Assembly (NCBI GenBank): GCA_038501195.1
Contig: JBBPUQ010000008.1
Location: 2,676,501 to 2,740,500 of the forward strand
Reading direction: 5' to 3'
From: Nemania diffusa
Lineage: Eukaryota > Ascomycota > Sordariomycetes > Xylariales > Xylariaceae
Length of the DNA: 64,000 nucleotides
Position 1 is the first letter of the stretch. Each line of letters opens with the position of its first letter. Under the pieces are notes generated by a model. That model was not told the DNA's origin. It was given only the letters and a program-made list of their open reading frames with translations, and ran no database searches. This document shows, piece after piece, positions 55,003 through 64,000 of the stretch. The translations under genes and the position numbers were made by a program.

Positions 55003-58000
55003 TATTTTTATAAAGCTAAACTTTTAAAATATTGCTTTAATTAATATAAAAAGCTTAAAATAAGTTATAATTTAATTTAGTAATTGTTTTAAAAGTATTA
55101 ATAATAAAGCAACAAAAAAACTAGTTAATATTTAAACAAATAAGCAGTTTAAAAATGTATTAACTTTTTTTGTTAATTTTTTATTATATTTTTAAATATT
55201 TTAAATAATTTAAAACGATTTAACAATATAATAAAATAACAAATATATATATTTAAATAAGTAAGCAGTATAATAAAGTATATATTATTTTTTTAATTTT
55301 TTATTGCATTTTTAATTAATTTAAAAGTTATATATTAGTTCTAGTTTATATTAATCGATTTAAAAGCTATAAAATTGTTTTTAAAAGCGTTAAAATCGAT
55401 TTAAAAGCTATAAATTAGCTTTAAATTAATAATTTGTTAACTTTTTTTTTTTAAAGCTTTTTTTTAAAGCTTTTAAATTTTTATTAATAGTTTTTTTTAT
55501 TTGTTTTATTTATAATTTTTTTTTTATATCAATTAAATTAAATTATTTTAAAAAAATTTTTTATTTTTTTTTTATAAAGCTTTTTATAAATTTATTTATA
55601 ATTATTTTATTTATAAATATATATTTAATTTATAAATACTTTTATTAAATTTTTTATTTTAATTAGTAATTATATATATTAATATATTTTAGTTTAATTT
55701 TTAAAACTGCTATTTTTTTATTTATTAGTTTTATTGTTTATTAGTTATTATATTTAATTATTATATAGCTTTTTTTTAATTTAAAATTTAATTTTTTAAA
55801 AAATCAGCTTATAAATAAACTTTTTTTTAAAATTTGTAATAATATTAAAAACTTTGTTTTAGTTGTTAAAATAATAACAATATTTTATTTTATAACTTTT
55901 TATTTTATTATATTTTTAAATAAAATTATTATATAAATTTATAAACTTTTATAGTTTAAAGTATTATTAGCAAAAAAAAAATCGCTAGTTATTATAAAAT
56001 TATTTTTTATTTTATATTAAAAAATATAATATTTTATATTATATAAGTAAAAAATTACTTTATTAGTAACAATATAATATTTAAAACTTAAATTTAAATT
56101 AAATTAAACTAGCTTTAAAACTATAAAAATAACATTAAGTCAAATTATTACAACAATATATAAAATTGATCCGATTTTTTTTTAATAAAAATATATTAAA
56201 ACTTAGTTTATAATTTTACTATAAAGTAAATATTTTTATATTTATATAAAAGTTTTTAATTTAGTAATAAGTTTGTTTAATTTGTTAATTTTTTCGATAT
56301 AAAAAACTTATAAAAATTATAATAAATATTTTTTGCAGTTTTTTATTACTTTTATATTTAAAAACTACTATAAATTATTATTACTAGTTATTTGATATTT
56401 TTTTTAAAAAAACTATATAATAACTAAAATTACTTTTTTTTAATTTTTTTTATAAATAATAACTATATTATTAATATAAATAAAAATTAAAATGCTGTTT
56501 TTAATATAACAGCAAAGTTTATAAAAAATCAACAAAAATTTTATTTTTTTTAATAAATTTATTAGTTTTTTTTGCTATAAAAGCAGTAACTTTTATAAAC
56601 TATATAATATTTTAAAAAACTATAAAACTATTAAAAGTTTTTTATAGCTTAAAAATATTTTTATATAAATTTTTTTATTTAATTTAATATTTACAAAAAT
56701 ATTTATAATATTATATTATTTAAATTTAAAATTAAACTTAGTTATAATAACTATTAAAGTTTTAAAAAAATTTTTAATTAAAATAAAAATATAAGTTTTT
56801 TTTTATTTATTAAAAAATTGTTAATTTTTATAAACTATTAGTTTTATTTTATATTTTTAAAAATTTCTTTTTTTGTTAAATTTATATATATAAATTTATA
56901 TATAATTAAAAAAAAGTTTTTTTTTTGTTTTAATAAAATCAACTTTTATTTAAAACTTTATTTTTTTATAATTAATTAAATAAGCTTTTTTTGTTTTAAT
57001 AAATAAGTTTTTTATTAAATATATTTTTAAATTTTTATAAAATTATAACAGTAATAATAAGTTTTTTTAATTAATTAGTAGTTTTTTTTTTAGTTTAATT
57101 ATTAGTTTTTTTAATAAATTAACTGCTTTTTTTTTATTATTTTGATTTTTTTTAAAACAGCAATAAAAACGTTTTATTAGTTTAGTTTTTGTAGCTTTTA
57201 TAATTAACTTATTATATATTTTTATTGTAATATTTAAATGTTTAAAATTAAATGTAACTTTTTAGCAGTTTTTACAAAATATTACTTTAATATAAAAATC
57301 AAGTTTTTAATTTATTAAATTTTTAAAAAAGTTAACTTTTTAACTAGTTAATTTAATAAAAATATAAAAAATAATTTATAGTATTATTTTATATAAAAAA
57401 ATAAAATAAAGTTTTTATAGTAAATTTAATAAAAAGTAATTAAATTTTTTAACTGTTATTTTAAAAGTTTTTAAATTTTGTTTTTTTTTTTATTTTTTTT
57501 ATAAACATGTTTTTTAAACTAGCATTTGTTAGCAAAAACATAGTTTTTTTTGTTTTTTTATATAATTTTTTAATAATTAAGTTAAAAAGTTTTTTTATTT
57601 AAATATTTTATAGTAAGTTTTTTATAATATTTAAATTTATATTTAAAAAGTTATTTTTTAAAAAGTTTATATTATTATTAAAAATAACTTTTTTGTTAAA
57701 AATAACATTTTTAGTTTTTATAATTTTATTAATTTAAAAATATTAAATATAATATATATTAAAAAAATTGTAATTAATAAAAAAGTTTATAAAAGTTTTA
57801 AAATTAAATTTTTAATTTTTTTTCTGCTTTTTTTTAATTTATATAATTATTATATATATTTTGTAACTAAATATTTTTAAATATATTAAATAAAGTTTGT
57901 AATTATTTATTATTTTGTTTTTTAATATAACAAAAAAATAAAAACGTTTATAAAAAAACTTTTAGTTTAAAAATTATTTAAATGTTTAATTATAAAAATA

Positions 58001-60421
58001 AATTATTATTTTAATAATTTTAAACTATAAATATTAAAATAGTTTTATATTTACTTTTATAGTTTTAATTTTTTTTTTAATAAATTATTTAATATATTTA
58101 GTACTTTTATTTTATATTTGTATATATAATATAAAAAGCTCTATTTATATATTGTAATTTTTTTAAAGCTATTTTTTAAAAGTTAAACTTTTAACAATTT
58201 TTTTGTTTGCTTTTATTATAGCTATTTCTAATTGCTAATATATTTTGATCTAATTTAAAAAGTATAATAGTGCTTTTTAAATATAACAATAAAATCGATT
58301 TTTAAAATAATAATTAAAACAAATATTTAAAAATCAATTTATAATAAATATAAAACTTGTAAAACTTTTATAACTTTTTATAAAAATATAAAAATTAATA
58401 GTAATTTTTTTTTTTATTTTTATAAACATTTTTTTAAAAAATCTGTTAATTTGTTTTATAATTTTTTTTTTTGTATATTTTTTGCAATTTTTAGTTTTTA
58501 TTTAATTGTTTAATAATTTTTTAATTTTAATTTTAAAAATTTAACTTATTAAATAATTCAAAAGCTTAATATTAAAATGTTTTAATTATAAATATTACTT
58601 AATTAGATTTTTTTTTAAAGCATTTTTTTTTGTATATAAAGTTATAAAGTTTTTTTTTATATAAAAAGCACTACAATTAATCAATAAAAGTAAATATTTA
58701 ATTACAAACTAATTAAATCAGTTTTAAAGTTTGTAAAAAATCGAGCTATTAAATCAATATAAAATATTGCTTATAAACTTATTATTTTATTAAGTTTTTT
58801 ATTTATTTAGTACTTTTAAAAATATTAAATTAGTAGCAATTTTTTTAATATAAGTTATATTATATAGTTTTATTATTTTTGATTTTTTTAATTTTTAAAA
58901 CTTAATATTTATATTTTTATAAGCTAAAATTAAAAAAATAAAATTTTTAATATATATATAATTTTTTAAGTTAATAGTTTAAATATTATAAAATTAATTT
59001 ATTTTGTTAAATATATATATATTAACACTTAAATTTAAAATAGCTAAATTTTTTAATAAATAAATTGTTTTATTATTATAAATAAAATATATAAACATAG
59101 TTTTTATTGCTTTTTTAATTAGTTAAAAAGTTTTATTTGTTTTTTTTTTGTTAATTTTTTGCTTTTTATTTTTAATTTTTTTTGCTAGTTTTAAGTTTTT
59201 ATTAAAATTCTTTTTAATTAAAGCTTTAACTTTTAAACTTATAAACTAATTATTAAAAGCTAATTTAAAAAAAAAATATTAGTATAACTATTAAAAATAA
59301 TAAGTTATTTTATATACTATATAAAAAAAGCGATTTTTAAAGTTAATATTTAATTTTAGCTTTTTTTAAAACGTTGAAAATTTGTTTTTTTTTTTTTGAA
59401 CTATTAAGTTTGTTCAATTTTTTTTTCGAAGTTTTTTTTTATTTTAAAATTTTTTAGTTTTATTAAAAGCTTTGTTTAAATTTTCTTTTAGCTTTTTATT
59501 ACTAAAAATAATAGCAAAAGAATTTTTTATTACTTTTTTAGTTTTTAGTAAAAACTTTTAATAAAATATATATTTTTAAAACTTTGTTTCGATTTTTTTA
59601 TATGTTATTTTTTCGTTTTATATAGTTTTTAAATAGCTAACTATTAAAACAGTTATTTATTTAAGTAAAATTATTAAAAAAGTTCTTTTTAAATTAATTA
59701 TTATAAAATAAATGTTTTTAAAATTAAAGTTGCTATATTTAATAGCTTTATTTATTATATTTATTTAAAAAAAAGTTTAAACTAATAAATTTTTAAATAT
59801 TTTATTAAAAAACTTTTTTATTAAAATTATATATTTTTTTTATAAATTAATTCAAAAAAAAAGTACTATATAGCTTTTTATTTTTTATAAAAAGTTATAT
59901 TATTAATTAATAGATTTTTTATTTTTTATAATAGTACATTTATATTTTTAAAAAACAATAGAAGTTATTTATTTTTATAATTTTTTTATTTAATAGCAAT
60001 ATTTGTTGTATTTTTTATTTATATAAATATAAATATTTCAGTTAATATTAAAAGCTATTTTTTTTTTAATTGTAAAATTTATAACTTTTGTAGCAAGTTT
60101 ATTATTGCTTTTTTTTATTTGTAAAATTATAAATAAAGCTTTTTATATCGATTTAAATTAGTTTATAAAGTTGTAAAAATAGTTAGTAAAATTAAGTTTT
60201 AAAAGCTTTATAATTTAAAAAGTTTTATTTTTATATTAAACGAACTTTTTAATTTTTAGTTGCAATATTTTTACTAAAAACTTTTTATTTTATTAATAAA
60301 AGTTTTTTTGTTTAATAAAAAAAGTAAAATTATTATTAGCTATTTTATTTAATTAATCAAGTTATTATTTCGTTATAAATAGTTTCAGTTTTAAGCTTAA
60401 AAAATATATAAAACTTTTAAT

Positions 60422-60624
60422 TATAAAAAATAAGCTTTTTAAATTGATTAAATTGATTAGTATAATAATTGTTGTTATATGTTACTGCTGTTTTAAGAGA
60501 TTTTTTTTTAGCATATAAAATAGGTACATAAGTGGAACCTCTTGAAACAGAAGGTACCCCTTTCTAGTTAAAGCTTTCTAGTACCTAAAATACAGGGCTT
60601 AATTTACCTTCTATATATCTAACA
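60422..60624 (+). repeat. Right long terminal repeat (203 bp)
   Basis: Gap-free match to the left LTR. Its inner (left) half is the more mutated one, while the outer half is well preserved (GGTACCCCTTTCTAG, CTAGTACCTAAAATACAGGG) and ends TCTAACA, giving the CA terminus. Confidence 0.9.
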
Positions 60625-60629
60625 ATAAG
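60625..60629. repeat. Right target-site duplication (ATAAG)
   Basis: Matches the five bases immediately left of the element at 54795-54799. Confidence 0.85.
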
Positions 60630-61883
60630 AGTCCTGGGATGGGCTATTTGGAGAGCCATCGCGAATTGGTGCGCTCTTGTGGTTTCATGTTGGTTGACAA
60701 GATGGCTCGCTAAGGCAACATTAGTTCAAAGATTAATCGATTTAGAGGCCGAGTCAGATGAAAATAGGACCGAATATCCGTCTTGTTCCCAGATGGGCAA
60801 AACTCGGAGGAAAAGGCGATGATAATGATCACTCGTTCTTAGCCCGTTCTTGTTGATTAGGTAATAACACTTGGTTCCGACGGAGACAAATGTCGTGCAT
60901 TCCGAGAATCACGACTATCCGAAGCTTCATTTTGCAGTTTGCGGGGCCACCTGGGTACGTACTTTCTAGTCACGTGTTATTTGGTCACGTGCCACCCTAA
61001 TACATGTCGCCCTACGTCATAGATCCACCCTTGCACATGGCCCCGCATACAATTGCGGCTTGAAGCTTCTTATCCCTAATCGTACCACCATGTCACGTGC
61101 AGAATTGTCACGTGCTACCTTACAGCTTGCAGCACGTCGATCCACTTCGGTACATGACCGCGCACCCAATCACACTTACCTTATTCTGCCACCTCGAAGC
61201 TACCAGAGGTAGTTTTCCTTTTTGTCTTTAGCTTAGAATCTTAATCCAAAGAATCAATACACCAGCTTCCACTCTACGTCTCTGATCGGTCACTGACACC
61301 TTTAAACTTCAACAACCACGAATGTCTGTTTCGTGGTATTGGCGATTTATCGATTTCGTCTACGACTCTCAGTTATTTTAATAGTACTTTAGCCGGACGT
61401 CTATGTCACCCCAACCTCTCCAATCATGATTACTATTGACTCTGCCATTGGCTGCACCACAAAAGCCGACCGGCTTTCAGATTAATATGAATTTTTGGCA
61501 ACAGTTATCTCTCGAAGCCAGGTGTCTCGAATATCTAGGACGACTCCCAGCATCTTCTGCGCCAAGCTTTCTGTACGGGAATAACTGCTATTCTTAGCCC
61601 ACTATCTAGGGGCTCCTCTGGCGAGGCCTGGGCCGGTGATAAATTAAGCGGTTATATTGCTTGTCCGCTGGCCTAAAGTGAACCGTCTGGACCCTCGTCC
61701 GTGCAATGTAGATAGTGTTCGTCGCGGAGGACCTGCCCTGTCGAATCAAACCAAAATGGAATGTCGCTAGAAGCTAGAAATTATAAATTTAATCATGTCA
61801 GCTCTGCTCCCTGGTCGTCTTTGAAGTCTTCCCCCCTAAGGCCGAACCCCCTACTACCCGTCGCCAATCTTACCTGCATTATT
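60630..61883. other. Upstream region of the glutamic peptidase gene
   Basis: Besides the duplicated CACGTG block, this 1.25 kb shows no gene. The in-frame extension back to 61761 before the peptidase Met lacks signal-peptide character and is taken as leader. Confidence 0.5.
60965..61205 (+). promoter_or_regulatory. Duplicated promoter block with four CACGTG boxes
   Basis: CACGTG occurs at 60971, 60986, 61094 and 61109, always within GTCACGTG. The spacing is 15 bases within each pair and 123 bases between pairs. Flanking sequence is also loosely shared (GCCACCCTAA and GCTACCTTAC after the second box; GATCCACCCTTG and GATCCACTTCGG further on; ACATGGCCCCGC and ACATGACCGCGC), so this is a diverged tandem duplication of about 123 bp. 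CACGTG is the core site of bHLH regulators. It lies about 0.8 kb upstream of the eqolisin gene. Confidence 0.7.
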
Positions 61884-62868
61884 ATGAAGGCTACTGTGGT
61901 TGTCAGCACGCTCGCGTGGGCGAGTACTGCAATCGCTGCCCCTGGCCTCGTTGCGCGCCCCAAGCGAGCGGTCGACCCGAGCGTTCGCCGCACGGGTCCG
62001 CCTCAATTGGTTGATGGCGACTTCGACTCGCTGCTAATCGATAATAACACCCACGCAGAATACACCTCAAACTGGGCTGGTGCTGTTATGATTGGTCCGA
62101 AGCCTGTGTAGCGCCTAATCGACCGTGACCTAATTGGACTGACGTCTCGGATAGGCACCGGGTATACGACCGTCTCTGGCACGATCGTAGTCCCGAAGGC
62201 TTCCATGCCGGCGGGGGGAAGCAGTACGAGGACTTACTCGGCCTCGGCGTGGGTTGGCATCGATGGAAGTACTTGCCAGTCGGCCATTTTGCAGACCGGT
62301 GTCGACTTCAATGCCAGGGGAGGGACCGTTACGTACGAAGGCTGGTACGAGTGGTATCCAGATTATGTAAGTAACTGGCTACGATGTTACGCAAAAAGCT
62401 CACACAGCACCCTTGGATATATGTATATATATTCCTGATGCATAACATGGTCTAATGGGTACGCCTGATGTCATCAGCTAACTAGAATCTTCGCAGTCAT
62501 ACAGGTTTTCGAACTTTGTAATCTCAGGGGGCGACACGATAGTTATGACAGTGACAGCGACGAGCAAGAACAGTGGCAGCGTAACTCTTGACAACAAAAC
62601 GACTGGAAAATCAGTTTCACACACGTTTACTAACCAGATTGGTAATCTCTGCCAGACCAATGCTGAATGGATAGTCGAGGATTTCTCGCAGGGAAACAGC
62701 CTCGTCCCCTTCGCAAACTTTGGCACAGTGTCCTTTACAGGTGCAAGTGTCAATGGCGGTACTGGACTGGATAAGGCCATCATTTACGACATCAAGCAGG
62801 GGAACAAAGTCTATACCAGCTGTTCGGCGACAAGTTCCAGTTCTGTAAGTTGTTCGTACATAGGATAG
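61884..62868 (+). CDS. Glutamic peptidase, family G1 (eqolisin)
   Basis: Secreted acid endopeptidase of the scytalidoglutamic/aspergilloglutamic family with a Gln-Glu catalytic dyad. Three exons, 61884-62094, 62155-62366 and 62497-62868, give 264 residues. A signal peptide (MKATVVVSTLAWASTAIAA) and propeptide precede NWAGAVMIGTGYTTVSGTIV, which is the start of the mature family fold. The motif SAWVGIDGSTCQSAILQTGV carries the conserved Gln, and NAEWIVEDF the conserved Glu; WYEWYPDYSYRFSNF and LVPFANFGTVSFTGAS are also typical. The first donor (GTCCGA at 62095) is unusual but needed to join MIG to TGY; the CTGAC branch and TAG acceptor are good. Such peptidases act at low pH on outside proteins. 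Complete by inspection. Confidence 0.92.
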
Positions 62869-63830
62869 GTAATTCGGATAAAGAATGGGCCTTAGGTAGA
62901 AGCTTGTCGAATATCATTAGAGATATTTTAAAAGTCTCAAATAAAGCCCCCTTAATTAATTACTACCACTCTCCTACACTAGAAAGGAACGCTATGTAAC
63001 ATCTCCGCTTTTCTTGTTTCAAAGAAATAGAAGAAAAGAAAAGTTACCGATTGGAGTCGTAATTCATTCATTAATGCGAAACAGTATGACCTACGTAGGT
63101 AATTTTCATACGAGTGCTTGTGACCTATGCGTTGCAAGCAGGATAATTCCTCATCAATTATTGGTGGCGGCGGTCTGACAGATAAATAGGTACTTCTACA
63201 CATGAAATCCTGTCACCTGGTTCCATGTGTACGCTAAGGGTGTCAAAGACCGGCAGCTGACAGGTTTACCGCGCACCAGCGCCCCAAAGATGCTACTAGG
63301 ACGTGCTACCGGGTCCTAGATGACCCCAAAACTCCGCCACCCGCATCAAATCAACCAATGACCACCTTATTACCCCGACGTCGTTTCTTAAGCCGAGATC
63401 GCTCATGCCACAGCCGGACCATGGGATCTGGAGCAGTCCGCAAATTGCTTGTTGAATTCGACCAGGAGACGTGTCGGCTAGCTACTGGACTCGCCGAACT
63501 ATTCTCTTTCTTCCAGCTATCTTGAAGCCTGTCACGTTGCTGTCAGCTCATGCATGACCTGGCCTGGCAAATGCAAATCGGATTAGGTTGGCGAAGCTAC
63601 TGGTTCTCGGAAGTCCAACGCAACGTCATTTAGCGGTGCCACCGTGGCTTAGCTGTTGTCGTTTGCCGCGTCGTATCATCCCATTTCTTAAAAGAATTGA
63701 GTAGCCCAATCTCTTTGGTTTTCTACCATTTCTTCTGGGGAAAAAAGGGAAAAGAAAAAAAAGAGTGAAAAGGAAGAAACAAAGGCGACCTGGGACCTTT
63801 TACAGGGCCTAATCAAGTGCTATCGGAATA
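62869..63830. other. Intergenic region, no gene seen
   Basis: About 960 bases. The frame at 62979-63203 on the minus strand has no family features. An A/G-rich patch at 63735-63780 lies in the promoter or leader of the next gene. Confidence 0.5.
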
Positions 63831-64000
63831 ATGTGCATTGCTCTCCTATCTACGGCGCACCCTAGATACGCCCTCATCGCCATCGACAACCGGGACGAGT
63901 ATATTCTCAGACCCACAAGCCGGCCGCATTGGTGGACCCATAAACCATCAGGGACCCGAATTCTGTCACCTCGAGATCTGCACCGCCGTGAACGTGGTAC
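63831..64000 (+). CDS. TANGO2/NRDE-domain protein, 5' part only
   Basis: The ATG at 63831 opens a frame that runs off the window. Its first 56 residues, MCIALLSTAHPRYALIAIDN followed by RDEYILRPTSRPHWW and SGTRILSPRDL, carry the defining Asn-Arg-Asp-Glu (NRDE) motif and following RPxxxPHWW block of the TANGO2 family. These proteins are linked to Golgi organisation and to heme/lipid handling in animals; the fungal role is not well defined. No upstream in-frame Met is needed because MCI is the usual start, with the Cys at position 2 exposed after processing. Truncated only by the window edge. Confidence 0.85.
   Translation, partial: MCIALLSTAHPRYALIAIDNRDEYILRPTSRPHWWTHKPSGTRILSPRDLHRRERG

Larger units (their letters stand above)
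54800..60624 (+). mobile_element. RIP-destroyed LTR retrotransposon (5,825 bp)
   Basis: Complete element by structure: 203 bp direct terminal repeats, TG...CA ends, and an ATAAG target duplication on both sides. The interior of about 5.4 kb is almost entirely A and T, with the rare G and C mostly in contexts left over after C-to-T mutation on both strands. No frame of any length survives, so the gag-pol content and the Ty1/Copia or Ty3/Gypsy class cannot be read. The length fits either. Orientation is arbitrary because no ORF, primer-binding site or polypurine tract is recognisable. The element sits between the lyase gene and the eqolisin gene and would form a heterochromatic A+T island. Confidence 0.9.

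Noticed and set aside
54830..60480. A+T-only block as centromere core or a mitochondrial insertion
   Set aside because: Flanking 203 bp direct repeats with TG...CA ends and a 5-bp target duplication define an LTR retrotransposon, and mitochondrial genes are absent.

Overview
The window comes from a filamentous ascomycete, most likely a pezizomycete and perhaps a sordariomycete. The genes carry short introns of about 50 to 180 bases with GTRNGT-type donors and CTAAC or CTGAC branch sites. There is one full-length TOR kinase, a cpc-1-type bZIP gene with upstream ORFs, a PEX20 gene (absent from yeasts that use Pex18/Pex21), and an LTR retrotransposon mutated almost to pure A+T, which is the mark of repeat-induced point mutation (RIP). 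Exon joins below were worked out by hand from reading frame, splice sites and family knowledge; no search was run.

Left part (1-25 kb): the 3' end of an unrecognised gene; glucosidase II beta subunit; an RTF2-family RING protein (minus strand); the TOR kinase in five exons; a gene-poor stretch with one small Cys-rich ORF and a palindromic MITE; the 60S biogenesis factor NSA2; the GCN4/CPC1 bZIP factor with a uORF-bearing leader; and GCN20 (minus). Middle part (25-46 kb): a RIP-damaged sulfotransferase-like pseudogene, PEX20 (minus), SEC13, a small secreted protein, a Whi2-like BTB protein, a flavoprotein/F-box-like/ankyrin-like fusion, a GH71 alpha-1,3-glucanase, a cyclin-D1-binding-protein-like gene (minus) and a dysferlin-domain peroxisomal membrane peroxin.

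Right part (46-64 kb): a ten-exon sugar transporter (minus), a drug-type MFS transporter, a family 4 rhamnogalacturonan lyase (minus), a 5,825 bp RIP-destroyed LTR retrotransposon with 203 bp LTRs and a 5 bp target duplication, a repeated CACGTG promoter block, a glutamic peptidase (eqolisin), and the 5' end of a TANGO2/NRDE gene cut by the window end.

Five genes between 5.6 and 35.5 kb (TOR, CPC1, GCN20, SEC13, WHI2-like) belong to amino-acid and nutrient signalling in yeast: the TORC1 kinase, the general-control activator and its Gcn2 helper, a subunit of the TORC1-regulating SEACAT/GATOR2 complex, and a TORC1 inhibitor. Whether this grouping means anything needs synteny data. The transporter plus rhamnogalacturonan lyase group and the secreted peptidase suggest saprotrophic or plant-associated feeding. 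I found no convincing tRNA or rRNA gene and no secondary-metabolite backbone gene.
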